This document shows, piece by piece, positions 54,592 to 63,600 of a stretch of DNA of 64,000 bases. Made by a program: the position numbers and the translations under genes. The notes beneath the pieces were generated by a model. That model was given only the letters and a program-made list of their open reading frames with translations. It was not told where the DNA came from and did no database searches. The stretch lies in NCBI RefSeq assembly GCF_003047265.1, contig NZ_PZYY01000002.1, positions 372,001-436,000 on the forward strand, in the 5' to 3' direction. Numbering within the stretch: the stretch's first letter is position 1; each line of letters starts with the position of its first letter. This stretch comes from Nocardioides terrigena. Its GTDB lineage: Bacteria; Actinomycetota; Actinomycetes; Propionibacteriales; Nocardioidaceae.

Positions 54592-55578
54592 TCAGGCGCT
54601 CCGGGCCGGTCCCGTCGAGGCGCCCACGCGCAGCTCGACCGGCAGCACCACGTCGGGTGCCGGCTCCCCGGCGACGAGGGCGAGCAGGGCGGTCGCGGTG
54701 GCGTGACCCTTGTCGCGCAGGGGCTGGACCACCGTCGTGAGCTCGAGGTCGAGCCACGGGGTCGGCACGCCGTCGAAGCCGGCGACGCTGAGGTCGCCGG
54801 GGACGTCGAGCCCGAGCCGACGGGCCTCGGCCACGACCGCCGCCGCCTGCACGTCGCTCTGGCACACGACGGCCGTCACGCCGGGTCCGCCGGCCAGGTA
54901 GTCGGCGGCGAGCCGCTGGGCCGAGGCGGTGTCGCTGGGGCACGCCCCGATCACCTCGGCCTCCGGGAAGACCTCGCGCAGGCCGGCGAGGCGCTCGCGC
55001 TGGGGGTGGGACGGCTCGAGCGTGAGGGTGGCGACCCGCTCGTGGCCGAGGTCGGCCAGGTGCCGGGCGAGCACTGCGGAACCGGCGCGGCTCTCCACGT
55101 CGACGGACGTCGCCCCCGGCCAGTCGGGACCCTCGACCACCACGATCGGGACCCCGCGCGCCGCGTAGTCGTCGTACGCCGGCCAGGACTCGCGCCCGCA
55201 GATGTTGTAGACGATCCCGTCGAGGGGGAGCAGCGGCTGCTCGTGGACGTCGGAGTCACCCATGAGCAGCAGCCCGAGGCCGGCGGCGCCGAGCACCTCG
55301 GAGACGGCGTCGAGCATCGGCAGGGCGGCCGGGTCGCGGAAGGCCGTGCTGATCGGCCCGAGGGCGATGCCGACGACGCCGCTGCGGCCCTGGCGCAGGT
55401 GCCGGGCGATCGGGTTGGGGCCGGGGTAGCCGAGGGCGGTGGCCGCGTCGAGGACGCGCTGACGGGTGGTCCCGGAGACCGGCTTGTTGCCGGAGAAGGC
55501 CAGCGACGCCGTGGACAGGGACACGCCGGCGGCACTCGCGACGTCCGCGAGGGTCGGGATGCGAGTTGGTCCGTCCAT
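54592..55578 (-). CDS. LacI family transcriptional regulator
   Basis: A 328-residue LacI-type regulator: N-terminal HTH PTLADVASAAGVSLSTASLAFSGNKPVSGTTRQRVLDAATALGYPG (about 7-54) and a periplasmic-binding-type sugar domain. TACCCT (55586-55591) 7 nt before the ATG makes it leaderless. The longer ORF would run through the divergent operators. It shares a 58-bp spacer with the divergent MFS gene that holds two abutting palindromes, so it probably represses that transporter and itself. Ligand unknown. Confidence 0.92.
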   Translation of the reverse strand: MDGPTRIPTLADVASAAGVSLSTASLAFSGNKPVSGTTRQRVLDAATALGYPGPNPIARHLRQGRSGVVGIALGPISTAFRDPAALPMLDAVSEVLGAAGLGLLLMGDSDVHEQPLLPLDGIVYNICGRESWPAYDDYAARGVPIVVVEGPDWPGATSVDVESRAGSAVLARHLADLGHERVATLTLEPSHPQRERLAGLREVFPEAEVIGACPSDTASAQRLAADYLAGGPGVTAVVCQSDVQAAAVVAEARRLGLDVPGDLSVAGFDGVPTPWLDLELTTVVQPLRDKGHATATALLALVAGEPAPDVVLPVELRVGASTGPARSA

Positions 55579-55585
55579 GGCGGAG

Positions 55586-55591
55586 AGGGTA
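55586..55591 (-). promoter_or_regulatory. -10 box of the lacI-type gene
   Basis: TACCCT on the minus strand, 7 nt before the ATG at 55578; the twin palindromes begin 4 nt upstream of it. Confidence 0.5.
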
Positions 55592-55594
55592 CCG

Positions 55595-55622
55595 TCGAAT
55601 CGATTCGATCGAAACGTTTCGA
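55595..55622. promoter_or_regulatory. Twin LacI-type operators
   Basis: TCGAATCGATTCGA (55595-55608) directly followed by TCGAAACGTTTCGA (55609-55622), both perfect 14-bp palindromes with a shared TCGAA...TTCGA frame. They cover the lacI promoter spacer and -35 and lie just upstream of the MFS ribosome-binding site, so one protein could control both directions. Confidence 0.75.
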
Positions 55623-55636
55623 CCAGGAGTGCGCTC

Positions 55637-56806
55637 GTGCCCCAGCTCATCGCCGCCCGCAACGCCGTCGGGCTGGCCTTCATCCTCAACGGACTCTGTT
55701 TCGCCAGTTGGGTGTCCCGCATCCCGGAGGCGCGCGACGGGTTCGGGCTGAGCAACGGCGGGCTGGGCGTGCTGCTCCTCATGATCGCCATCGGCTCGCT
55801 CGTGGCCCTGCCGTCGACCGGCGCTGCGATCGGGCGGTGGGGCACCGTCCGGGTGCTGCGCGCCGGTGCCGTCGTGGCCGCGGTCGGGCTCGGCACCGCC
55901 GGGCTCGCGCTCGGTGACTCGCTGGTCGTCACCGGCGTCGCGCTGCTGTTCTACGGCGTCGGCATCGGCGTGTGGGACGTGGCCATGAACGTGGAGGGCG
56001 CCGAGGTCGAGAGGCGTCTCGGTCGCACCGTGATGCCGCGCTTCCACGCCGGCTTCAGCCTCGGCACGGTCGTCGGGGCGCTGGCCGGTGCCGGGCTGGT
56101 CGCCCTCGACGTGCCGAGTGCGCCGCACCTCGTCCTCGTGGTCGTGGTCTCGGCCGCCGTGGTCTGGCGGGGCGCGGCCGCGTTCCTGCCGGTGCCGGAG
56201 GTCGAGGAGTCGGGTCGGACCTCCGCCGCCCGCGCCTGGCTCGAGCCGCGGACCCTGCTCATCGGCGTGATGGTGCTGGCCCTGGCGATGACCGAGGGCA
56301 CCGCCAACGACTGGCTCGCGGTCGCCCTCGTCGACGGGTACGACGTGTCGCACGCGGTCGGCGTGGCCGGCTTCGGGCTCTTCGTCGCCGCGATGACCGC
56401 CTGCCGCTTCGCCGGCACCCACCTCCTGGACCGGTGGGGGCGCACGGCCGTGCTCTGGTCGACGATGGCCGCCGCCGGCCTGGGCGTCCTGCTGATCGTG
56501 CTCGGCGGCCACCCGGCGCTCGTCGTGGCGGGCATCGTCCTCTGGGGTGCGGGTGCGTCCCTCGGCTTCCCGGTCGGGATGAGTGCCGCCGCGGACGACC
56601 CGGCCCGGGCCGCGGCGCGGGTGAGCGTCGTCTCGACCATCGGGTACGCCGCCTTCCTCGCCGGCCCCCCGCTCCTCGGCTTCGTCGGCGACCAGGTCGG
56701 CACGCTCAACGCTCTGCTCGTGGTCGCCGTCCTGCTCGTCCCGGCGGCGCTCGCAGTCCCGGCCGCGCGCAAGCCCGCTGGCCAGTCGGTCGGCTCGCCG
56801 GGCTGA
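55637..56806 (+). CDS. Major facilitator superfamily transporter
   Basis: A 389-residue 12-helix MFS protein of the YbjJ/FucP-like branch: NAVGLAFILNGLCFASWVSRIPE, GFGLSNGGLGVLLLMIAIGSL, the motif A-like GRWGTVRVLRAG, and VPSAPHLV... . Start GTG 55637 has AGGAG 7 nt upstream; an upstream frame would run through the operators. It is divergent from a LacI regulator, which suggests a sugar substrate. Its last codons are part of a duplicated DNA segment at 56745-56808. Confidence 0.88.
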   Translation: MPQLIAARNAVGLAFILNGLCFASWVSRIPEARDGFGLSNGGLGVLLLMIAIGSLVALPSTGAAIGRWGTVRVLRAGAVVAAVGLGTAGLALGDSLVVTGVALLFYGVGIGVWDVAMNVEGAEVERRLGRTVMPRFHAGFSLGTVVGALAGAGLVALDVPSAPHLVLVVVVSAAVVWRGAAAFLPVPEVEESGRTSAARAWLEPRTLLIGVMVLALAMTEGTANDWLAVALVDGYDVSHAVGVAGFGLFVAAMTACRFAGTHLLDRWGRTAVLWSTMAAAGLGVLLIVLGGHPALVVAGIVLWGAGASLGFPVGMSAAADDPARAAARVSVVSTIGYAAFLAGPPLLGFVGDQVGTLNALLVVAVLLVPAALAVPAARKPAGQSVGSPG

Positions 56807-56882
56807 CGGAGCCGGCCGGCAGCGCTCGTGGTCCCGGCCGCGCGCAGGCCGGTGAGCCAGTCGGTGGGTTCGTCGGGCTGAC
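56745..56882. repeat. Duplicated MFS 3' end
   Basis: The last 64 bp of the MFS gene (56745-56808) recur after the stop at 56818-56882 with about 80 percent identity by eye (shared GTCCCGGCCGCGCGCA, CCAGTCGGT, GGGCTGACG). The copy is not an intact gene. Confidence 0.7.
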
Positions 56883-56886
56883 GCAG

Positions 56887-56960
56887 CTGGACCTCGCGCG
56901 GCCATGACCCTGCAGCAGGCCCAGGCAACGCTGGACTTCGCGCGGCCATGACTCTGCAGC
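56887..56960. repeat. 30-bp direct repeat in the MFS / HNH gap
   Basis: CTGGACCTCGCGCGGCCATG plus ACCCTGCAGC (56887-56916) recurs at 56931-56960 with two changes. The rest of the 270-bp gap (56807-57076) shows only GC-rich, degenerate relatives of these units and no gene. Confidence 0.7.
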
Positions 56961-57076
56961 GGGACTCGTGCGGCGAGCCCGTTCGGGCGGCGCAGCAGTG
57001 CGCAGGCTCGGCGGGCGTCGGTCGGGCTCGCTGCTGACGCGGCTGGACCTTGAACTGCCTGACCCCGGCAGCAGGC

Positions 57077-58426
57077 TCAGGCAGCTCGCCCGAGGAGCAT
57101 GCGCGCTGCGAGACGCTCGGCCGGCGAGGCGCTGTCACGGTCGATCGGCTGGGCCGGAGCGCGCGACAGGTGTATGTGGCCGGTGGGTGTCGTCAGCGCC
57201 ACCTCGGTCACGGCCAGAGGATCGGCCACCGGCTCGTGCCGCCATCCGGGTGACTCCTTGGCGTAGTTGCAGCCCTCGCAGAGTCCTTGCGCGTTGTCGG
57301 CCGAGGTGGCTCCGCCTCGTGACCGCGCGACGACGTGGTCGCGGTGCCTGATCGGGGCGTTGCAGAACGGGGTGCGGCAGCGTCGGTCGCGCAGGTCCAC
57401 CAGCTCCGCGAGCGAGCCTCGGAAGAAGCTCGAGGCGGACTCCATCGCGATGAGTGCGCCGGTCCGCGGCATGGCGAACAACCGCTGCACGGTCGAGCCC
57501 AGGTGCTGGGCGCCGGCGACGGCCAGCTGGCGGGAGACCGACGCGGGCACGTAGCCGGCGCCATGGACGTAGCCGGGCTCGGTGCTCTCGCCCAGCAGGG
57601 TCTCGGCGCTCACGACCACCTTGAGGGCCGTCGGTGCGGGCGTGGTGCGACCGAGGCCGCCCAGGCGCTCGACGAGCGTGTCGGCCAGGAGCTGTCCTCG
57701 GCCACGCTCGTCGCCACCGGCCCGCGCCGCCTCGGCCGCGTCGTTGAGCGACGTCATGATCATGGACAGGTCGGTCGCCGGCAGCACCGCACTCAGGTGG
57801 CCCATGCCGTCGCCGATGATGCGACCGCTGACGCGCCGCTTGGTCCGGGCTCGTGCGTGGCGGGCCAGCCAGCCCTCCTCGTCGCGGCTCAGCACCTCAC
57901 GCCGGACGAGGTCGCGGAGGTCTGCGTCGCCCAGCCCGCGGAGGTCGGGACGGATCGCCGCGTCGACGGCCCGTCGCTGCGCGGCGGTGAGGTCGGCCGT
58001 CTCGGTCGCGATGATCTCGGCCCGTCGCTCGTTGAGGTCGCCGCGCTCCAGCGCGGCCATCGTCTCCGGGAGGTCGTGGAGGAGGGTTCGGGCGAGCCGC
58101 AGCTTGCGGCGTCCCTCGTGCGGCGACTCCCGCCGCGCCAGTCCCAGCTCCATGCTGATGCCGGCGTCGGGGCTCGTCCGCCGCCGGCGCGGCTCCAGCG
58201 CCCGACGCGCCTGGTCCTGTGCCTGGCGGTGCTGGTCGATCTCGTGGGCGATGCGGGCCTGGGCGGCGCAGATCGCGGACTTGAGGCGCTCGAGCTCGTC
58301 GATCTGGTCGATGCCGTCCCGGGGGTCGCCGGCAGGGGCGATGTCGAGGACCGTCGCTCGAAGGGCGCGCACCACCTCGGCGGGAGCCGGTGGCTCCATG
58401 AGGTCGGTGGCGCGCATGTCGAACAT
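57077..58426 (-). CDS. DUF222 domain HNH endonuclease
   Basis: A 449-residue protein: DUF222 helical region (about 30-330) followed by an HNH nuclease at the C-terminus (CRTPFCNAPIRHRDHVVARSRGG, NAQGLCEGCNYAKE), with His-Asp-His, Asn and zinc-binding Cys pairs. This family is present in many copies in Nocardioides-type and mycobacterial genomes (13E12-like) and is linked to mobile repeats. TAGAAT 7 nt before the ATG makes it leaderless. The gene is intact. Whether it still acts on mobile DNA is unknown. Confidence 0.88.
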   Translation of the reverse strand: MFDMRATDLMEPPAPAEVVRALRATVLDIAPAGDPRDGIDQIDELERLKSAICAAQARIAHEIDQHRQAQDQARRALEPRRRRTSPDAGISMELGLARRESPHEGRRKLRLARTLLHDLPETMAALERGDLNERRAEIIATETADLTAAQRRAVDAAIRPDLRGLGDADLRDLVRREVLSRDEEGWLARHARARTKRRVSGRIIGDGMGHLSAVLPATDLSMIMTSLNDAAEAARAGGDERGRGQLLADTLVERLGGLGRTTPAPTALKVVVSAETLLGESTEPGYVHGAGYVPASVSRQLAVAGAQHLGSTVQRLFAMPRTGALIAMESASSFFRGSLAELVDLRDRRCRTPFCNAPIRHRDHVVARSRGGATSADNAQGLCEGCNYAKESPGWRHEPVADPLAVTEVALTTPTGHIHLSRAPAQPIDRDSASPAERLAARMLLGRAA

Positions 58427-58433
58427 GTGTTCG

Positions 58434-58439
58434 ATTCTA
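58434..58439 (-). promoter_or_regulatory. -10 box for leaderless HNH gene
   Basis: TAGAAT on the minus strand, 7 nt before the ATG at 58426. Confidence 0.5.
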
Positions 58440-58516
58440 CGCCTGACGCGCAGGGATGGCAACCCCTCAGGACGTCCTGTGGACGGTCTCTCCGACTCGT
58501 CCGCCGGCCGCGGTGG

Positions 58517-58686
58517 CCAGCACCCGTCGCCCCCGAACGCGTCCTCAGGACGAGCGTCCCGACCGCGCCGGTTGCGTACGCCCGCATGTCCTTCCGGTCG
58601 ACCAGCACCCGTCGCCCCCGAACGCGTCCTCAGGACGAGCGCCGCGACCGCGCCGGTTGCGTACGCCCGCATGTCCTTCCGGTCGA
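58517..58686. repeat. Two-copy 85-bp tandem repeat between HNH and GNAT genes
   Basis: CCAGCACCCGTCGCCCCCGA starts both 58517-58601 and 58602-58686; the two copies differ at only a few bases and a third begins at 58687 (CCGGCACCCG). Each holds CGTCCTCAGGACG; a related perfect palindrome CAGGACGTCCTG is at 58468-58479. The rest of the 357-bp gap (58427-58783) has no gene I can see. Confidence 0.85.
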
Positions 58687-58771
58687 CCGGCACCCGCAGC
58701 ACGGTGGTGTTGATCGTGGAGTCGGCCGGGCGAGGCGAGCGCCGCCTGCCCGGCGGTGAGCTGGACGTTGC

Positions 58772-58777
58772 TAGGTT
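58772..58777 (+). promoter_or_regulatory. -10 box for leaderless GNAT gene
   Basis: TAGGTT, 6 nt before the GTG at 58784. Confidence 0.55.
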
Positions 58778-58783
58778 CCGCAG

Positions 58784-59275
58784 GTGGACATCACGCGCAT
58801 CGGACCGGCCGACTGGGAGACCTTCCGGGAGGTGCGGCTGGAGTCCCTGGCCGAGTCGCCGGCGGCCTTCGGCTCCCGGCACGCCGACTGGGTCGACGCC
58901 CCCGCCGAGCGCTGGCGTTCCCGTCTCACCCAGGTCCCGCTGAACCTCGTGGCACGCAAGGAGACTCACGTGGTCGGAGTCGTCAGTGGGCAGCTCGTCG
59001 ACGACGACTGGGTGGAGCTGATCTCCATGTGGGTGGCTCCGGCCGCCCGCGGGACGGGTGCTGCCGGCCGGCTCATCGACGGTGTCGTCGAATGGGCCGC
59101 CAGTCAGGGGAGAGCGACCTTCCTGATGGTCCGCACCGACAACCAGCGGGCGCGGACGGCGTACGAACATGCGGGGTTCGTGGACGTGGGTGTCCCGGAG
59201 GGCTGGCCGGCCGATGGGCCCGAGGAGCGCCGGATGGAGCGGCGCCGGTCGGAGCTCGACGGCCAGCATGGGTGA
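58784..59275 (+). CDS. GNAT family N-acetyltransferase
   Basis: A 163-residue GNAT: DITRIGPADWETFREVRLESLAESPAAFGS, ELISMWVAPAARGTGAAGRLIDGV (acetyl-CoA loop RGTGAA), ATFLMVRTDNQRARTAYEHAGFVDVG. Close to the streptothricin/amine acetyltransferase type, but the acceptor is unknown. It probably has a leaderless mRNA, and overlaps the following broken GNAT gene by 8 nt. Confidence 0.9.
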   Translation: MDITRIGPADWETFREVRLESLAESPAAFGSRHADWVDAPAERWRSRLTQVPLNLVARKETHVVGVVSGQLVDDDWVELISMWVAPAARGTGAAGRLIDGVVEWAASQGRATFLMVRTDNQRARTAYEHAGFVDVGVPEGWPADGPEERRMERRRSELDGQHG

Positions 59276-59849
59276 CTCGTCCCCGCCGGCGTTGCCGACC
59301 CTCGCGACGGAGCGCCTCGTCCTGCGCCCGGTCTGGCCGACGACCTGGACCTGATGATCGAGCTCAACAGCGACCCGGCCGTCATGACCTTCGTCCGGGG
59401 GCCGCGCGGCCACGGTGCAGGAGACGGCCGACGAGTGGCACCAGAGGTGGGAACGCCAGAGCGACCCGGCGCGCGGACTCGGCTACTGGGCGGGCTTCGA
59501 GGGGGCGGCCTTCGAGGGCTGGTGGTCGGCGTCGTCGTTCGAGGGGCATCCCGAGGTGTCCGGGGTGGGCTACCGGCTGGCGGCGGCGTCCTGGGGGAGA
59601 GGCCTGGCCACCGAGGGTGCCCGGGTGATGCTCGAGCATGCCTTTGCCCGGCCCGAGGTCGACCGGGTCCTCGCCAGCACGATGGCCGCCCACACTGGCT
59701 CTCGACGCGTGCTGGAGAAGCTCGGCATGGAGCACACCGCTACCTGGGCAGCGAACGGCAAGGACGACGTCCCGAGCCGACAGGACGGCGAGGTGGGCTA
59801 CGAGATGACCCGCGCCTCCTGGCAGGCCGGGCAACGACGTGGTCAGTGA
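59268..59849 (+). pseudogene. RimJ/RimL-type N-acetyltransferase with two frameshifts
   Basis: Frame 1 from ATG 59268 reads LATERLVLRP and then stops at 59354. The continuation ADDLDLMIELNSDPAVMTFVRG is in another frame (about 59336-59400), and the rest, ATVQETADEWHQRWERQS through RGLGYWAGF, GVGYRLAAASWGRGLATEG and SRRVLEKLGMEH, is back in the first frame from about 59400 to 59849. One base is missing near 59331-59336 and one is extra in the G5 run 59397-59401. Joined, they give a complete RimJ/RimL GNAT. Either a fresh pseudogene or sequence errors. The downstream 145 codons from GTG 59415 are open. Confidence 0.75.
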
Positions 59850-60064
59850 CCCGGAGGACTCCGACGAGACACGAGGCGGGAGACGGCAGCGAGGGCTGCG
59901 ACTCCCACGACCCAGGTCAGGCCCACCGCGAAGCTCCGCGAGATGTCGGTCAGCAGCCCCACCGCGGTGAGCGCAATGACACCTACTGCCAGCACCCCGA
60001 GGAAGACCACCACGGCACTCGCGATCTCGACCGCCTGTTCCTGGCGCGCCTCTGGTGACCTCAT
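59843..60064 (-). CDS. Small two-helix membrane protein
   Basis: A 73-residue protein with helices at about 15-37 (ASAVVVFLGVLAVGVIALTAVGLL) and 45-63 (FAVGLTWVVGVAALAAVSRLV) and a basic C-terminus. No family recognised. CACGAT lies 6 nt before the ATG as a possible leaderless -10. Its end overlaps the broken GNAT gene by 7 nt on the opposite strand. Confidence 0.65.
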   Translation of the reverse strand: MRSPEARQEQAVEIASAVVVFLGVLAVGVIALTAVGLLTDISRSFAVGLTWVVGVAALAAVSRLVSRRSPPGH

Positions 60065-60103
60065 CCCGCCATCGTGCCAGTCCGCAGAGGCTGGGTGCAG
60101 GAG

Positions 60104-60691
60104 TCAGCCCAGCATCCGGCGCATGACGAGGCGCGGCAGCTTGCTGGCCACCGCGTCGGTCTGCCCGACGACCTCGAAGCCCGCCCGCTCGAACATCGCG
60201 CGGGTGCCGACGAAGGCCATCGTGGTGTCCATCCGACCCTCCGGGTCGACGGGGTGGGCCTCGACCGCCGGGGCGCCGCGCGAGGCGGCGTACGCGACGG
60301 CGCCCTCGATCAGGTGCCCGGTCACGCCCTGCTTGCGGTGGCCGCCGCGGACCACGACGCAGATGATGCTCCAGACGGGCACGTCGTCGACGGGGCGGAT
60401 CAGCCGGGAGGCGGCGAGCCGGGGGATCTCGTCGCGCGGCGCGACGTGGCACCACCCGACGGGGACGTCGTCGCGGTAGGTCACCACGCCGAACGGCGAG
60501 CGCCCGGCCGCCAGGGCCCGGGCGGCGTCCTCTCGGGAGCCGTCGCCGAGCTCCTCGATCTCCTTCACGCGGAGGCGGTGGGAGAGGCACCAGCAGTGCG
60601 TGCTGCGCCGGTGGGGGTTGATGACGTCTGCGAAGTCGTCGAAGCGGGCCGCGGTGACCGGGTGGGTCGTCCACGCCGCGGTGTCAGCCAT
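60104..60691 (-). CDS. GNAT family N-acetyltransferase
   Basis: A 195-residue GNAT: VTAARFDDFADVINPHRRSTHCWCLSHRL, VPVGWCHVAPRDEIPRL, SIICVVVRGGHRKQGVTGHLIEGAVAYAASRG (acetyl-CoA loop), TRAMFERAGFEVVG. The Cys-rich start (HCWCLSHR) is a feature of a subgroup with no known role. ATG 60691 overlaps the helicase stop by 8 nt; the longer ORF would extend into it. It is probably cotranscribed with the helicase. Confidence 0.88.
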   Translation of the reverse strand: MADTAAWTTHPVTAARFDDFADVINPHRRSTHCWCLSHRLRVKEIEELGDGSREDAARALAAGRSPFGVVTYRDDVPVGWCHVAPRDEIPRLAASRLIRPVDDVPVWSIICVVVRGGHRKQGVTGHLIEGAVAYAASRGAPAVEAHPVDPEGRMDTTMAFVGTRAMFERAGFEVVGQTDAVASKLPRLVMRRMLG

Positions 60692-63600
60692 CCTCGAACA
60701 ACCCCCTGATGTCGTCGGCGCTGATGCCGTGCTCGGAGGCTCCGCCACCGTCGATCACCCGGGCGAAGAGCTCGGCCTTGCGGGCCTTGAGGGCCATGAC
60801 CTTCTCCTCGATGGTGTCGGTGGCCACGAGCCGGTAGACGTGGACGTGCTTGTCCTGGCCGATGCGGTGCGCCCGGTCGACCGCCTGCGCCTCGGCCGCG
60901 GGGTTCCACCACGGGTCGAGGACGTAGACGTAGTCGGCCTCCGTGAGGGTCAGGCCCACACCGCCGGCCTTGAGGCTGATCAGGAAGACCGGCGCCTCGG
61001 CCCGGCGGAACGCCTCGATCACGGCCTCGCGGTCGCGGGTGCTCCCGTCCAGCTGGACGGTGGGGATGCCGTCGGCGTCCAGGCGCTCGCGGACCCGGGC
61101 GAGGAAGGAGGTGAACGTGCTGAACACCAGGGCCTGGTGTCCCTCGGCGGTCACCTCCGCCAGGTGCTCGGCGAGCAGCGAGACCTTGGCCGAGCCGACG
61201 TGGTCGTGGTCGGGGTCGACGAGGGCCGGGTCGAGGGCCAGCTGCCGCAGCTTGGTCAGCGCGCTGAAGATGGCCACCCGGTTGCGGTCGAAGTCCTCGA
61301 CGAGCCCGAGGATCTTCTGGCGCTCCTTGGCCAGGTGGGTGTCGTAGATCTTGCGGTGCCGCGGCTCCAGGTCGACCTCGAGCACCTGCTCCTGCTTGGG
61401 CGGGAGGTCGGCGGCGACGAGCTCCTTGGTGCGACGCAGCAGGAACGGGCGGATCCTCCGGCGGAAGCGGTCCAGCGCCGCCTGGTCGCCGTCCTTCTCG
61501 ACGGGGCCGACCACCATGTCGCGGAAGCGTCGCGGCACGGGGTAGAGGCCGGGTGCCGTGATGGAGAGCAGGGACCACAGCTCCATCAGCCTGTTCTCGA
61601 ACGGCGTGCCGGTCACCGCCAGCCGGAAGTCGGCGTCCACGGCGCGGGCGGCGGCGTAGGTCTTGCCCTGGTGGTTCTTGACCTGCTGGGCCTCGTCGAG
61701 GACGAGGCCGCTCCACCGGCGCGAGACGAACTGCTCGCGCTCGAGGCGCAGCAGGGCGTAGGTCGTCACCACGACGTCGTGGTCGCGGGCGATGGCGGCG
61801 ACGTCGTCGGTGCGCCGGCTGACGACCCCCACCCGGAGGCCCGGCGCATGGGTCACCGCCTGCTGGCGCCAGGCGGTCACCACGCTCGTCGGGGCGACCA
61901 CGAGGAACGGGTCCTCGACCCCTCCGCGGAGGACGGCGTGCTGCACGAGCGCGAGCACCTGCAGCGTCTTGCCCAGCCCCATGTCGTCGGCCAGGATCCC
62001 GCCGAGGCCGTGCTGGTGGAGGAAGGCCAGCCACCAGAATCCCTCCAGCTGGTAGGGCCGGAGCGTGGTGGTGAGACCGACGGGGTCGGGCTGGGGGATC
62101 TCCGTGAGGTCGCGGAGCGCGACCGCCCGGTCGGCCCACGTCGCGGCCTGCGCGTCGACGACGCCCAGCTCGGTGAGCTCGGCCCACACGCTGAGGTCGG
62201 TCGTGCCGACGCTGACCCGGGTGTCGTCACCCTCGCGCAGCTGGGCGGCTGCCGCGACGACCTCGTGCAACCGGGCGAACTCCGGCCGGTCGAGGGCGAC
62301 GTACAGCCCGCTGGGCAGGACGAGGAACTCGTCGCCGCGGGTCACCGCCGCGAGCACGTCGGGCAGCGGGACCTGCTCACCGTCGACGCTCACCTGCACC
62401 TCGAGGTCGAGCCAGTCCGTGTGGTCGGGCTGCCGCTCGGCCAGGGTGAACGCGATCTCCGGGGCGCTCGCCGACTCCCGGAAGTCGGGGGCCTCGACCT
62501 CCGTCACCGTGACATCGGGCAGCGTGGCGAGGTGGGGGAGGTCGTGGAGGGCCAGGGACAGCGCGTCGCCGCCCGAGGCCGAGGTGAGGCCCACCAGGTG
62601 GTCGGCGACCGTGGCCAGGACGGCGCGCTCCGCCGCCGGGTCGCGCACCCCGCCCAGGGACTCGGGGGACGACGCGTCGCACCGCGCGTCGCCGTAGGCC
62701 CACTGCCAGGCCAGGGCGGCGTGCGTCGAGGAGCGCCACGTGACGGTGACGTGCAGGTGGGGGCGCGGTGGTGCGGGCACCTCCAGCGACCCGTCCGAGG
62801 ACGCGACCTCGACGTGCCGCGTCAGGGGCGCCAGCGCCTCGAGGAAGGTGTCGTGGTCGTCGGGGTCGACCACGAGCGGCGGGCCCACCAGCAGCTCGGC
62901 CAGGGCATCGGACAGCGGCTCGGCCAGGTCGGCGAGGAGGAGGTCGTCACCCTCGACCAGCACCAGCGAGGTGACCGGCCGCCCGACCGGGGTGACGAGG
63001 TCCCCGCGCCAGCGGCGGTCGTCGACCTCGGCGAGCACCGTGAGCTCCGTGGAGGCGCCCCGGCGGACGAGGTCGGCCGCCACCCGCGCCGGTCGCGAGC
63101 TCAGGGAGAGCGAGCCGACGCCGGCGCCGGGCACCAGGGTGACGCCGGCGGCCACGGCAGCGCGCAACGCTGGCACCAGGCGGTCGCCGTAGTCGTCGAG
63201 CAGGGGCGCCGAGCCCGACACGAGGTAGGAGTGCATGCTGACCAGCCCTCGCTGCAGCACCTGCAGGGCCTCGACCTGCGCCGGCACGTAGCGGTCCGAG
63301 GCGGTGGGTCCGGAGAGGTCCGGCCAGTCGGCCCCGCTGCGTGCCCAGCCCTGGCGTGCGCCCGGTCGCACGGGACGCAGGGTGAAGTCGCCGGGAGTGC
63401 CCCGCGACCAGCGGGAGGTGGGCCGCCGGGAGATCTCCAGTCCCAGGGACGTCCCCGCCATCGTCGACCTCGCGCGCCGGTCGAGCTCGCTGCTCAGCCG
63501 GGCCAGCCGCTGCTGCCACAGCGGCTGCGACGGCACGGGAGGGGCGCCGCGCAGGCGCAGGGCGACGGCCGCGCCGTGCTTGCACATCCGCGCGACCGGG

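Noticed and set aside
59331..59410. Programmed ribosomal frameshifting in the broken GNAT gene
   Set aside because: Two opposite shifts would be needed within 70 nt, with no slippery heptamer or downstream structure of the known kind; mutation or error is simpler.
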